Positions 14,976 through 24,479 of a stretch of DNA of 64,000 bases are shown here, one piece after another (position 1 is the first letter of the stretch; every line of letters starts with the position of its first letter). The stretch is from Chryseobacterium viscerum (lineage in GTDB: Bacteria; Bacteroidota; Bacteroidia; Flavobacteriales; Weeksellaceae), in the NCBI RefSeq assembly GCF_025949665.1, contig NZ_JAPDFT010000001.1, forward strand, positions 248,001-312,000, given 5' to 3'. A program made the position numbers and the translations under genes. Below the pieces are notes generated by a model. That model saw only the letters and a list, made by a program, of their open reading frames with translations, was not told where the DNA came from and did not search any database.

Positions 14976-16457
14976 ATGAGTAATCAGCTTTACATAAACG
15001 AAATTCAAAGTCTGTTTGATGATGTGCAGAGATCTGAAATTTTTGAAGATCAGAAAATGATGACGGATGCAGTTCCTCTGTTTCCTATTGCAAAGATTAA
15101 TGAAGATTATGAAAAATCAAAAAAAACTGAAGGTTTTAACCTGAAAGATTTTGTGATGACCCATTTTGATTTTTTAGGAGCAAGAGTTTCTGTACACAGA
15201 GAAGAGCAACTTCCAATTGGTGAACATATTGAAAAATTATGGGATGAACTTACCCGTACAGCCTATGAGGAAAAAGGGACACTTTTAAAATTACCCAAAC
15301 CTTATATCGTTCCGGGAGGTCGTTTTAATGAGTTTTTCTATTGGGATAGCTATTTTATTATGCTTGGATTACAAGTTTCCGGCAGAATAGAAATGATGGA
15401 AAATATCATTGAAAACTGCTCTTACCTGATCCTGAATGTAGGATTTGTTCCTAATGCGAGCAGAACTCATTTCCTGAGCAGATCTCAACCGCCTTATTTT
15501 TCATTAATGCTGGATCTTCTTTTTGAAACGACGCATAATGAAGGAATTTATACACAATACCACGAAACTCTGGAGAAAGAATATGCTTTCTGGATGAATG
15601 GCGAAGAATGGCTTGAAAACGCATCCAGCGTAAAAAGAGTGGTTAAAACAACAAACGGAGATATTCTGAACCGCTATTACGATGCAGAAAATGCACCACG
15701 CCCTGAGAGTTATCTGATCGACATTGAAGATTATGAGACCACTTCAGGTGATGAATTCTACAGAAATATAAGAAGTGCCTGTGAATCCGGCTGGGATTTT
15801 TCCAGCAGATGGTTTGCAGACGGAGAAAATATACAGACGATAGAAACACTGAATCTTGCACAAGTAGATCTGAACTGCCTGTTGTGGCATCTGGAAATGA
15901 CTTTGGCAAAATCTTCAGCGCTTCAGAATCTGAGTGACAAAGAAAATTATTTTTCAGAAAGAGCAGCAAGCCGAAGACAGATGATCAATAAATATTTCTG
16001 GGATAGAAATACTAACAATTATAAAGATTATCACACTAAAAAAAACACAAAAACACCGTCTGAACATATTGCTGCTCTTTACCCTTTATTCCTTGGAATT
16101 GCAGATCAGGAACAGGCAGAGGCAGTTGCTAAAGCTATAGCTGAGAAATTTCTTTACAAAGGCGGATTGGTCACAACTACTAAAAACTCAGGCCAGCAGT
16201 GGGATCTTCCCAATGCATGGGCTCCTTATCAGTGGCTGGGCTTTAAAGCAATGAAAAATTATGGCTTTGATGAACTGGCTGAGAAAATAAAAAATAACTG
16301 GTGTTCCAATGTAGAAAGAGTTTACAAGAATACCGGAAAACTAATGGAAAAATACAATGCATTAGACACAGAAACAATAGCAGGCGGCGGGGAATACCCT
16401 AATCAGGATGGATTCGGTTGGACCAATGGAGTGTATTTACAATTACAACAAAACTGA
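14976..16457 (+). CDS. treF: Cytoplasmic trehalase, GH37
   Basis: Hydrolyses trehalose to two glucoses. 493 residues. Both GH37 signatures are present: PGGRFNEFFYWDSYF at 113-127 and QWDLPNAWAP near 408-417. The catalytic aspartate is expected in ESGWDFSSRW and the catalytic glutamate in GGGEYPNQDGFGWTNG near the end. There is no signal peptide, so it acts inside the cell on imported sugar, like E. coli TreF. Middle gene of the permease-trehalase-receptor operon. Confidence 0.95.
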   Translation: MSNQLYINEIQSLFDDVQRSEIFEDQKMMTDAVPLFPIAKINEDYEKSKKTEGFNLKDFVMTHFDFLGARVSVHREEQLPIGEHIEKLWDELTRTAYEEKGTLLKLPKPYIVPGGRFNEFFYWDSYFIMLGLQVSGRIEMMENIIENCSYLILNVGFVPNASRTHFLSRSQPPYFSLMLDLLFETTHNEGIYTQYHETLEKEYAFWMNGEEWLENASSVKRVVKTTNGDILNRYYDAENAPRPESYLIDIEDYETTSGDEFYRNIRSACESGWDFSSRWFADGENIQTIETLNLAQVDLNCLLWHLEMTLAKSSALQNLSDKENYFSERAASRRQMINKYFWDRNTNNYKDYHTKKNTKTPSEHIAALYPLFLGIADQEQAEAVAKAIAEKFLYKGGLVTTTKNSGQQWDLPNAWAPYQWLGFKAMKNYGFDELAEKIKNNWCSNVERVYKNTGKLMEKYNALDTETIAGGGEYPNQDGFGWTNGVYLQLQQN

Positions 16458-16479
16458 AACTAACAATAAAAATAAGGCT

Positions 16480-18909
16480 ATGAAAAAAAAATCAATCTTT
16501 TTAATCGCCGCAACAGCTACGTTATATTTTAATAATGCTTATGCCCAGGAAACTCCGCAGGATTCTGCAAAAATTTCCTCTATCGATCAGATTGTCATCA
16601 CAGGAAATTCAAATCCAAAGAAAAAAATAGAATCCAGTACAGCGATTTCCACATTCAGTTCTAAAGAAATTCAGAAGCAGAATCCAATCAGTGCAGCTGC
16701 TTTATTACAAAGAGTTCCGGGATTTGCTGTAGAAACTTCTGGTGGGGAAGTGGGAAACAATCTTTTTGCAAGAGGAATTCCTTCCGCAGGAGCTTATGAG
16801 TTTGTACAGGTACAGGAAGACGGACTTCCGGTTTTTGAAGACGGAGCTCTTCAATTTGCCAATGCGGATAACTTTTTTCGTGTAGATAATTCGGTCAACC
16901 GTATGGAAGCTTTGAGAGGTGGTTCCGGATCCATTTTTGCAACCAATTCTCCCGGTGGTTTGATCAACTTTATTACCAGAGAAGGGACCAATGATTTCAG
17001 AGGTACGGCAAAGCTGGAAACAAGTACTTATGGGTTGATGCGTACCGATGTGAATGTAGGTGGAGCTTTGGTTCAGGATAAATTGTTCTTTAATGTAGGA
17101 GGTTTCTACAGAACAGATGACGGGATCAGAAAAACGGGTTTCAAAGCCAATAATGGCGGACAAATCAGGATGAATCTGAAATATGTCTTTGATAAAGGCT
17201 ATGTAAAAGTATATTACAAAAAACTGGATGACAGAAATACATTCTTCCTTCCTATTCCTTTGGTGCAAAACGGCAACAAGCTGAAAGGGTTCCAGAATTT
17301 TGATCCTAATTACGGAACATACAGCTACAGAGCAATCAGTCAGCTGAATATACCACAGGCCGGAGGTGGATTTTTCAACAGAAATCTTGAAGACGGAATT
17401 CATCCGAAAGTAGATGTATTAGGAGCAGAATTTAAATATGATCTTGGAAACAATTTCAGCGTTTTAAACAAGACCAGATACACCAATATCAACATGAATT
17501 ATACAGGAATTTTCCCTGCAGGAGGTCCGCAGACGATGGCAGAATTTGCTAAAAGCAACGGAATTGCCGGCAACAATTATCAGTATTCACTGGTGAGCAA
17601 CGGAGCTGTGGTTAATCCTGAATATGTACAGAAGCTGGGATTCTGGGCAATTGACAAACAGATGAATAATTTTGTGAATGATCTGCAATTCAATTATAAA
17701 TTTGACCAGGGAAATGTTACTGCAGGTTTTTATAAATCTAATTGGAAATCGCATCAATACTGGAACTGGAGTAATATCCTGACTACAGCTACAGACAGAC
17801 CGGAGTTACTGAATCTGGTAGATACTTCTTTAAGTCCTTCAGATGTTGGATATTCTAAAACGTATAACGGAGTTGCCAATATGACATTTTTACAGAGAGA
17901 TACCCAGACTCAGGGAAGTTTGAATGATCTTTATGTAAACCTGGATTATAATATTACCGATGCTTTAAGTGTGAATGGAGGTCTTCGCTACAGCCATGAT
18001 TATTATAAAGGAAACTTTGCCAATACAACCTCTTCCAATTTAAATAATTCCGGGTTAACGACCGACGGAACACACAGTTTTGTCACAACCACAGCTGACG
18101 ATAACATGAGCGTGCTTGGAAATAAATACACATACTGGAATTATAATGTAGATAAGGTATCTTTCACATTAGCCGCTAATTATAAGATCAATAGAGAGAA
18201 TGCAGTGTATGCCCGTTTTTCTAACGGTTTCAGATCACCGAATGAAGAAGCATATTACAACTATTTCTCCAATCCGAATCCCGATAAACCTTTAAAATCT
18301 GTAACAACCAATCAGCTGGAAGTAGGATACAAATATTACTCGCGAACTTTTGATATAGCAGTAATTCCGTTCTATTCTACCTTGAAGAACCTCTCATTTA
18401 CGGATGTTTTCTCCGATGGTAAATCCGAAAATACTTTCGCCAATACAGAAAACTATGGAGTTGAAGTGGAAGGTTTCGCCCGTTTATTCAATAATATTTT
18501 AGAAGTAATATTCAACGGGACAATCCAGAGTCCTAAATATAAAAACCTTGAGGCCGGAAGTGTTCTTGAAGGAAATGTGGTAAGAAGAATGCCTAAGTTT
18601 TTCTTTAATATTTCACCGGCAGTCAATATTACAAAAGCATGGAGAGCTTATGTAAGCATGAATTACTATGGAAAACGTTTTCAGGATGAAAAGAATGTGC
18701 AGACATTGCCTTCATTCACCGAATTTGGGGCAGGAATGTCTTACCAATTAGGAAGAATACGTTTTGCTGTGGACGGAACCAATATCTTTAATACAATCGG
18801 AATCACAGAAGGTGACCCAAGAGCGGGTTCTCCAAACGGAGATGGAATCATCATGGCAAGACCTATTATGGGGGCTGCAGCCAGAGCATCAATCACTTTG
18901 GATTTCTAA
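16480..18909 (+). CDS. TonB-dependent outer-membrane receptor of the trehalose locus
   Basis: 809 residues from ATG 16480, which gives the signal peptide MKKKSIFLIAATATLYFNNAYAQ; an in-frame start further up lies inside the trehalase gene and is not needed. A plug domain follows (IDQIVITGNSNPKK, then LLQRVPGFAVETSGGEVGNN, then LRGGSGSIFATNSPGGLINF) and a 22-strand-type barrel ending in ARASITLDF. It is of the single-receptor type, with no SusD partner or carboxypeptidase-like N-terminal domain. By context it imports trehalose or a trehalose-containing compound (inference). Confidence 0.93.
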   Translation: MKKKSIFLIAATATLYFNNAYAQETPQDSAKISSIDQIVITGNSNPKKKIESSTAISTFSSKEIQKQNPISAAALLQRVPGFAVETSGGEVGNNLFARGIPSAGAYEFVQVQEDGLPVFEDGALQFANADNFFRVDNSVNRMEALRGGSGSIFATNSPGGLINFITREGTNDFRGTAKLETSTYGLMRTDVNVGGALVQDKLFFNVGGFYRTDDGIRKTGFKANNGGQIRMNLKYVFDKGYVKVYYKKLDDRNTFFLPIPLVQNGNKLKGFQNFDPNYGTYSYRAISQLNIPQAGGGFFNRNLEDGIHPKVDVLGAEFKYDLGNNFSVLNKTRYTNINMNYTGIFPAGGPQTMAEFAKSNGIAGNNYQYSLVSNGAVVNPEYVQKLGFWAIDKQMNNFVNDLQFNYKFDQGNVTAGFYKSNWKSHQYWNWSNILTTATDRPELLNLVDTSLSPSDVGYSKTYNGVANMTFLQRDTQTQGSLNDLYVNLDYNITDALSVNGGLRYSHDYYKGNFANTTSSNLNNSGLTTDGTHSFVTTTADDNMSVLGNKYTYWNYNVDKVSFTLAANYKINRENAVYARFSNGFRSPNEEAYYNYFSNPNPDKPLKSVTTNQLEVGYKYYSRTFDIAVIPFYSTLKNLSFTDVFSDGKSENTFANTENYGVEVEGFARLFNNILEVIFNGTIQSPKYKNLEAGSVLEGNVVRRMPKFFFNISPAVNITKAWRAYVSMNYYGKRFQDEKNVQTLPSFTEFGAGMSYQLGRIRFAVDGTNIFNTIGITEGDPRAGSPNGDGIIMARPIMGAAARASITLDF

Positions 18910-18928
18910 TTTCTATTTCTTTATAACA

Positions 18929-18967
18929 ACAAAACCGTCGAAGTTACTGACGGTTTTGTATTTTTTT
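18929..18967 (+). terminator. Terminator of the trehalose operon
   Basis: ACAAAACCGTC (18929-18939) and GACGGTTTTGT (18949-18959), perfect 11-bp arms, followed by A and seven T. Confidence 0.9.
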
Positions 18968-18980
18968 ATTTTTATGTTCT

Positions 18981-19028
18981 CCCGCAGATTAAGCCGATTT
19001 TAAAATAGTATTTGGCTTATTCTGCGGG
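18981..19028. repeat. Nonamer palindrome N2
   Basis: CCCGCAGATTAAGCC (18981-18995) and GGCTTATTCTGCGGG (19014-19028) are 15-bp arms with one mismatch. Inside the left arm GCAGATTAA, GCCGATTTT follow at period 9, the same word as N1. No strong T-run follows, so it is not a standard terminator. Confidence 0.7.
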
Positions 19029-19106
19029 ATTTTTACAGGTAAAATAATAAGAGAATTCTGAACATATTAAAGTTTGAATGAACATGAGCAGAACTCTCAA
19101 GCTCTC

Positions 19107-19745
19107 TTACTTCAAAAACGGATTATACTGCTTTTCAAAACCAATCGAGGTAGGATTTCCATGTCCTGAGAAGACCTGTGTATCCTGATCCAGGATGAAA
19201 AGCTTTGATTTAATACCATCAATCAGCTGCTCATAATTTCCTTTATATAAATCTGTTCTTCCGATGCTCCCTTCAAAAAGAACATCTCCTGAGATCATGA
19301 ATTTTTGATTTTCGTTATGATAAACTATACTTCCCGGAGAGTGTCCCGGAACATGGTAAATTTTAAATTTTTCACCATCCAGATCCAGTTCATCGCCTTC
19401 TTTTATATATTCCACATCTACTTTTACAGGATCTACCTGCATTCCGAATCTCATTCCACTTGCCTGAAGCATATCCAGAACTTCCTGATCCTCCTGATGC
19501 ATTGTTACGGGTACTTTGAACGTATCAAAAGCCCATTGAAGTCCCAATACATGATCAATATGTGCGTGGGTCAGAAGAATTTTCTGAATTTTCAGTCCGT
19601 TTTCTGAAATGAAACTGTCAATAGCCTGAGTTTCATGCCCTTTCATATTTCCCGGATCAATTAACCATGCGTTTTTATTCTCGTTATAAATGATGTAAGT
19701 GTTTTCGCTCGCAAAGTTGAATACGAAACCTTGAATCTGAAGCAT
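19107..19745 (-). CDS. MBL-fold metallo-hydrolase (glyoxalase II-like)
   Basis: 212 residues from ATG 19745. A longer frame from 19814 would nearly touch the divergent gene; the shorter start is preferred because a perfect -7 box lies 18 bp before it. Zinc-binding THAHIDH (THxHxDH) near 57-63, then HSPGS, SGDVLFEGSIGRTDL and SGHGNPT give the full metal site. The fold matches the hydroxyacylglutathione hydrolase-like branch; the real substrate is uncertain. Confidence 0.9.
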   Translation of the reverse strand: MLQIQGFVFNFASENTYIIYNENKNAWLIDPGNMKGHETQAIDSFISENGLKIQKILLTHAHIDHVLGLQWAFDTFKVPVTMHQEDQEVLDMLQASGMRFGMQVDPVKVDVEYIKEGDELDLDGEKFKIYHVPGHSPGSIVYHNENQKFMISGDVLFEGSIGRTDLYKGNYEQLIDGIKSKLFILDQDTQVFSGHGNPTSIGFEKQYNPFLK

Positions 19746-19763
19746 ATCTGAATATTTTTTATT

Positions 19764-19771
19764 CAAAAATA
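19764..19771 (-). promoter_or_regulatory. -7 promoter box of the MBL-fold gene
   Basis: CAAAAATA on the + strand is TATTTTTG on the - strand, a full TAnnTTTG match, 18 bp before the chosen ATG. Confidence 0.6.
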
Positions 19772-19802
19772 CGATATTATTAAGAAAATGGCTATTTTTC
19801 GT

Positions 19803-19810
19803 TATCTTCG
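19803..19810 (+). promoter_or_regulatory. Putative -7 box of the T9SS plug gene, next to the start
   Basis: TATCTTCG, one base off TAnnTTTG, ends 5 bp before the ATG at 19816; it suggests a leaderless mRNA. Confidence 0.4.
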
Positions 19811-19815
19811 TCATA

Positions 19816-21036
19816 ATGAAAACTTTGCGAATACTCTTACTTACTTTGAGCGGACTGGTTTTTGGACAAAATATCCAAAGTGTTCAGTTGTTCAATCCTC
19901 AGACCAATGATGAAACCCCGGTTATCAGGATTGGTGAACAGCTGGTTCTGGGCTTTGATGATCTTACCAATGGCAGTCAGATCTATAGATATACATTCAA
20001 ACATTATGACAGAAACTGGAATGATGATAATCTGTTTTTTACAGAATTTGCAGCCGGAAGTATGAATGCTCTTCTGGATCAGTTTCAGTATTCATTCAAT
20101 ACCTTACAGGCTTATACTCACTATAAACTTGTTTTTCCGAATGATAAAATCCAGCTGAAGATTTCAGGGAATTATGAACTGATTGTTTACAAAGATTCTG
20201 CAGATCAGCCTCTTTTCAAAAAAAGATTTTACCTGGTGGAAGATGCAACATCTGTGGCATTAAATATATCAAGATTTGCAGATGCAAAAAATCCTAACCT
20301 TAACCAGAGGGTAGAAGTGAATGTTTCTCCGAAAGGAGGAGATATCTCTTCCAATGTCAATTCAATCACTATGAATGTGATGCAGAATAACAACCCGAAT
20401 ATGGTGATTTCTAACCTGAAGCCAAGCAGTGTTTTAGGAAATCAGGTGCTTTTCCAGCAGATGAATCTTACGTTTCCGGGAGACAATGAGTTTTATTATT
20501 TCGATAATAAAAACATGAATATGGCGGCGGATATGGTGCGGGCAACTGAAATAAAAGATGATGTCAACCAGACCTATCTTCATCCTGTATGGGCATTTCC
20601 ATTAAATTATCAGTACCAGCCGGATGTCAACGGGGCATGGTATTACAGAAGAAATGATTTAGGGAGAGAAAGAGATGCAGAAAGAGAAGCTGACTATTCA
20701 TGGGTGCATTTCTACCTTGAGTCGGATCCGGTAGATAAAGAGATTTATGTTTTGGGTGGATTTAATAATTATAAACCGAGTAAAGAAAATCAGATGCAGT
20801 ATGATGCAGCTACCAAGCAGTATGTAGCTAAAATATTCCTGAAACAAGGTTTTTATAATTATGTTTTAGTGACCAAAGAAGGAAATGGTGCATTGAATTT
20901 CGGTGAGGTAAACGGTAATTTCTGGCAGACGGAAAATCTTTACCAGGCATTTCTTTATTATGCACCTTTCGGAAGAAATTATGATGGCTTGATGGGATAT
21001 GGAGAATTCAGAACTCCAATTGCCAATAAAAGATAA
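19816..21036 (+). CDS. Type IX secretion system plug protein (DUF5103)
   Basis: 406 residues with the signal peptide MKTLRILLLTLSGLVFGQ. It matches my knowledge of the DUF5103 family, whose structural member is the plug of the SprA translocon of T9SS. Visible landmarks are YRYTFKHYDRNWNDDNLFFTEF near 56-77, ending the first half, and SADYSWVHFYLES with VYVLGGFNNYKPSKENQM-like text in the second half. It would seal the outer-membrane pore when no cargo passes. T9SS core genes are not in the window, but three cargo proteins are (21404, 46006, 54251). Confidence 0.85.
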   Translation: MKTLRILLLTLSGLVFGQNIQSVQLFNPQTNDETPVIRIGEQLVLGFDDLTNGSQIYRYTFKHYDRNWNDDNLFFTEFAAGSMNALLDQFQYSFNTLQAYTHYKLVFPNDKIQLKISGNYELIVYKDSADQPLFKKRFYLVEDATSVALNISRFADAKNPNLNQRVEVNVSPKGGDISSNVNSITMNVMQNNNPNMVISNLKPSSVLGNQVLFQQMNLTFPGDNEFYYFDNKNMNMAADMVRATEIKDDVNQTYLHPVWAFPLNYQYQPDVNGAWYYRRNDLGRERDAEREADYSWVHFYLESDPVDKEIYVLGGFNNYKPSKENQMQYDAATKQYVAKIFLKQGFYNYVLVTKEGNGALNFGEVNGNFWQTENLYQAFLYYAPFGRNYDGLMGYGEFRTPIANKR

Positions 21037-21081
21037 ATCATGACTTGATACCATTCTACATAAAAATATACCTATAATTTG

Positions 21082-21114
21082 GGACTGTCTCTTAAGACGG
21101 TCCTTATTTTTTTT
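21082..21114 (+). terminator. Terminator of the T9SS plug gene
   Basis: GGACTGTCT (21082-21090), loop CTTA, AGACGGTCC (21095-21103), then TTATTTTTTTT. One G-U pair in the stem. Confidence 0.85.
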
Positions 21115-21123
21115 GCAATTTTG

Positions 21124-21378
21124 AAAATATCAGACTTTAAAATATCAGATCAGGATAATTTTTCCTGATTATAATGCACTACATAGTGAAAAAAAATAAT
21201 TCACAAAATTTTGATTTTAATTAAATATTTTAATTTAAAAATTATATTACGGAAAAATTATATTTAAATATTTTTCTTTGTTTTAAAATCATCATTATGT
21301 TTTATTTATTAATTTATAATATCTATTGAATTTTATTCATGTTTTATATTGTTTTATTGTGAAAAGTTTATAAATTCG
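21124..21378 (+). promoter_or_regulatory. AT-rich upstream region of the M4 protease gene
   Basis: This 300-bp gap has AAAATATCAGA twice (21124-21134, 21139-21149), an inverted repeat ATCAGGA-n7-TCCTGAT (21149-21155, 21163-21169), and a candidate promoter TTG (21349-21351)-n19-TAAATTCG (21371-21378), 25 bp before the ATG. The rest is A/T-rich and shows nothing else. Confidence 0.5.
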
Positions 21379-21403
21379 TCAACACAATCAACCAAATATT
21401 ATT

Positions 21404-23359
21404 ATGAATACGAAATTTATCTTAGTGGCAAGCGTTGCTGCCTGTTCTTTTGTTTTTGCACAAAATACACCATCAAAATTAGATCCGGGTAAAAGCGGAT
21501 TACACGCAGATTTTATGCGATTTGAAAAAAATGCACCGGCATTTCAGGGAAGTCCGGTTTTATTTGATGAAGCTTCACAAAGGCTTTCTCAGGGGCAAGG
21601 ACTCAAATTAGGATTAGAAAAGGATGCGTTGGGTTTTGAAACTCACAGATTTCAACAGACTGTAAATGGTATTCCGGTAGAATACGGAATGATGGCTGTA
21701 CAGACAAAAGGAGGGAAAATTGTAGGACAGTCAGGAAAATGGGTTCTTAATGTTCCGAAAGGAGTTGAAAAGCAAGCCAATATTTCTGAAAGTATTGCAT
21801 TACAGAATGCTTTATCATTCATTGGGGCAGAATCCTACAAATGGCAGAATAAAGAAGAGGAAGATTTTATTAGAAGAGATTCCGATGCAAGCTTTGTTCC
21901 TAAAGGTGAATTGGTATATTATTCAGATCCTACAGATGAAAAACTTAATGATTTAACATTAGCCTACAAATTCGATATTTATGCAGAAAAACCATTAAGC
22001 AGACAATATGTTTTTGTAGATGCTAAAAACGGAAAAGTATTGGGAACGGATGCCATCATCCACGAAGTAAATACTCCGGGAACGGCCACAACAGCATACA
22101 GCGGAAGCAGATCTATTGTTGCTGACTCTTATAACGGAAGTTATAGATTAAGAGAGACAGGAAGAAATGGCGGCACTGCTGTAGAAACATACAATCTGAA
22201 AAAAGGAACCAATTATTCAAGTGCAGTAGACTTTACAGATACTGATAATGTTTGGAATAATGTAAACACCAATAAAGATCAGTATGCTACCGATGCTCAT
22301 TGGGGAGCAGAAATGACACTGGATTATTACTATACAAAATTTGGAAGGAAAAGTATAGATAATAATAATTTTGCCATCAAATCTTATGTTCATTATTCTA
22401 CTAATTATTTCAATGCATTTTGGGATGGTTCAAGAATGACTTATGGAGATGGAAGTTCTACAACAAACGGAGGAAAGCCACTAACGGCTCTTGATGTTTG
22501 TGGCCACGAGATTACTCATGGGATGACTTCTAAAACAGCCAATCTTGCTTATCAAAGAGAATCCGGAGCATTGAATGAAGGTTTTTCTGATGTTTTTGGA
22601 AACTCAATAGAACTTTGGGCAAGACCTACTCAGGCAAGCTGGACGCTGGGTGAAGATTTCAGTTATGTGATCAGAGATATGTCAAATCCAAATGCTTACA
22701 GCCAGCCAGATACTTATAAAGGAAAGTATTGGAAAGATGCGAGCAGCTCTTGTACTCCTCAGGGAAATCCAAATTTACCAGGTTATAATGATTCTTGCTG
22801 GGTACATACAAACTCGGGAGTACTTAATTTCTGGTATTATTTATTGGTAACAGGCGGTTCTGGTACTAATGATAACAGTTTTGCTTATAATGTTTCCGGA
22901 ATCGGGCTGGATAAGGCAGGAGCTATTGCTTACAGAACATTAACTACTTATCTGACGTCATCATCCAATTATGCAAACGCAAGAACATATTCTATTCAGG
23001 CAGCTACTGATTTGTATGGAGCAACCAGCAATGAAGTAACTCAGGTTAAAAATGCCTGGAATGCAGTAGGTGTAGGAGGCGGAACTTCTGCAGCAGGAAA
23101 AGTGGCGGCCACAGATGCTCAGCTTTATACAATTAGTCCAAACCCTGCAACTGATAGATTCACCATAAACTTTGAAGGTAAAGCCGGAAAAGGAATTGTA
23201 GAACTGGTAAGTCTTACAGGTAAGAAAGAAATTTCTGAAAAGGTTGAGATGACAGACGGTACCAATAAACTGAACATCCAATTGCCTTCCAATATGCTTC
23301 CAGGAGTATATGTGGTAACGGTAAACGGACAGAAAGCAGGAAACCTGATTAAAAAATAA
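21404..23359 (+). CDS. Secreted M4 metalloprotease with T9SS sorting domain
   Basis: Thermolysin-like zinc protease, 651 residues. Signal peptide 1-20 (FVFAQ end), FTP and PepSY propeptide parts (about 30-215), catalytic domain from about 225. Zinc motif HEITH at 368-372, third ligand Glu392 in NEGFSD, and the later WVHTNSGVLNFWYY with the catalytic histidine. The C-terminus (from YTISPNPATDRF) is a type A T9SS sorting domain ending QKAGNLIKK. So it should be exported by Sec, folded, and sent across the outer membrane by T9SS. Probably degrades extracellular protein for nutrition. Confidence 0.96.
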   Translation: MNTKFILVASVAACSFVFAQNTPSKLDPGKSGLHADFMRFEKNAPAFQGSPVLFDEASQRLSQGQGLKLGLEKDALGFETHRFQQTVNGIPVEYGMMAVQTKGGKIVGQSGKWVLNVPKGVEKQANISESIALQNALSFIGAESYKWQNKEEEDFIRRDSDASFVPKGELVYYSDPTDEKLNDLTLAYKFDIYAEKPLSRQYVFVDAKNGKVLGTDAIIHEVNTPGTATTAYSGSRSIVADSYNGSYRLRETGRNGGTAVETYNLKKGTNYSSAVDFTDTDNVWNNVNTNKDQYATDAHWGAEMTLDYYYTKFGRKSIDNNNFAIKSYVHYSTNYFNAFWDGSRMTYGDGSSTTNGGKPLTALDVCGHEITHGMTSKTANLAYQRESGALNEGFSDVFGNSIELWARPTQASWTLGEDFSYVIRDMSNPNAYSQPDTYKGKYWKDASSSCTPQGNPNLPGYNDSCWVHTNSGVLNFWYYLLVTGGSGTNDNSFAYNVSGIGLDKAGAIAYRTLTTYLTSSSNYANARTYSIQAATDLYGATSNEVTQVKNAWNAVGVGGGTSAAGKVAATDAQLYTISPNPATDRFTINFEGKAGKGIVELVSLTGKKEISEKVEMTDGTNKLNIQLPSNMLPGVYVVTVNGQKAGNLIKK

Positions 23360-23383
23360 GCCAAATTTTTAATATATTCAACA

Positions 23384-23414
23384 AAATGGCCACAAGAATT
23401 ACTTGTGGCCATTT
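23384..23414. terminator. Hairpin between the convergent M4 protease and hemH genes
   Basis: AAATGGCCACAAG (23384-23396) and CTTGTGGCCATTT (23402-23414), perfect 13-bp arms. The T tail is short on both strands. It probably ends both transcripts. Confidence 0.7.
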
Positions 23415-23435
23415 GTATATTTTGAGTAAAGTGAA

Positions 23436-24464
23436 TTATACCAAATAGAAATCATTGAGTTTTTCTTCACAAAGTATTTTTACTACATCAATCCATCGGT
23501 CTTCATCATTCAGGCATGGGATATAATGGAAATTCTCTCCACCTCCGTGCATAAACTGTTCTTTTCCTTCTACAGAAATTTCCTCCAGAGTCTCAAGACA
23601 GTCAGAGACAAATGCAGGACAGACTATGGCCAGATTTTTTATCCCTTTTTTACCAATTGTTTCTAATGTTTCATCGGTATATGGTTCAATCCATTTATCT
23701 TTTCCTAATCTTGACTGGAAAGAAACGATTGTTTTTTCTTTGGGTAAATTCAGTTTCTCAATAACACGCTGTGTTGTGTTATAACATTGATGACGGTAGC
23801 AGAACTGATGACTTGGATTGTCTTCTCGGGAACAACAGTCATTAAGGTTACAGGTCTTGGTAGGATCTGTCTTATAAATATGTCTTTCCGGAACTCCATG
23901 GTAAGAAAACTGAAGGGCATCAAAATTTTCAGGAAGTTTTTCTTTAATACTTTCTGCCAGACAGTTAATATAAATATCCCTGTTGTAAAAAGGCTGAATA
24001 TAATTGATCTTTATTTTTGGAAACTTCTTTTTTCTTACTTCTTCTGCCTTTTCAATGACAGTTTCCGTTGTACTCATGGCATATTGAGGATATAAAGGAA
24101 AAAGAACAATTTCAGTGATTCCCTGATCTACTAGTTTCTGAATACCAGTTTCAATACTCGGTTCAGCATACCTCATTCCGATTTCCACCGGTACATCTAC
24201 TACCTTCTGCAGTTTTTTCTGAATCTGTTCAGTAATAACAATCAGTGGAGAACCCTTATCTGTCCAGACTGTTTTATAGGCTTCAGCAGATTTGGCAGGT
24301 CTTGTTTTCAGGATGATTCCCTGTACAAGAAGAGCACGAAAGATCCAACGATAATCGATCACTCTTTCGTCCATCAAAAATTCATCAAGATATTCCTTTA
24401 CGTCGTTTACGGAGGTTGATCTCGGTGATCCGAGGTTGACCAGTAAAATTCCTTTATTATTCAA
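23436..24464 (-). CDS. hemH: Ferrochelatase
   Basis: Inserts Fe2+ into protoporphyrin IX, the last step of the classical haem route. 342 residues. Family start GILLVNLGSPRS; QFSYHGVPERH near 184-194 holds the metal-binding histidine; the glutamate region CLETLEEI follows. Between them is a cysteine-rich insert (TCNLNDCCSRED...CYRHQCYN) that I know from other Bacteroidota ferrochelatases; whether it binds a cluster is unknown. Third gene of nfu-flavin reductase-hemH, 15 bp after the flavin reductase gene. Confidence 0.96.
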   Translation of the reverse strand: MNNKGILLVNLGSPRSTSVNDVKEYLDEFLMDERVIDYRWIFRALLVQGIILKTRPAKSAEAYKTVWTDKGSPLIVITEQIQKKLQKVVDVPVEIGMRYAEPSIETGIQKLVDQGITEIVLFPLYPQYAMSTTETVIEKAEEVRKKKFPKIKINYIQPFYNRDIYINCLAESIKEKLPENFDALQFSYHGVPERHIYKTDPTKTCNLNDCCSREDNPSHQFCYRHQCYNTTQRVIEKLNLPKEKTIVSFQSRLGKDKWIEPYTDETLETIGKKGIKNLAIVCPAFVSDCLETLEEISVEGKEQFMHGGGENFHYIPCLNDEDRWIDVVKILCEEKLNDFYLV

Positions 24465-24479
24465 TATTCTAATTTTTAA

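Noticed and set aside
16705..17403. Long open frame of 232 codons on the - strand inside the TonB-dependent receptor gene
   Set aside because: Antisense to a clear gene; the translation has no family likeness and no promoter or start context.
19746..19814. Longer N-terminus of the MBL-fold protein
   Set aside because: The extra 23 residues are not part of the family, would overlap the promoter box at 19764-19771 and almost touch the divergent start.
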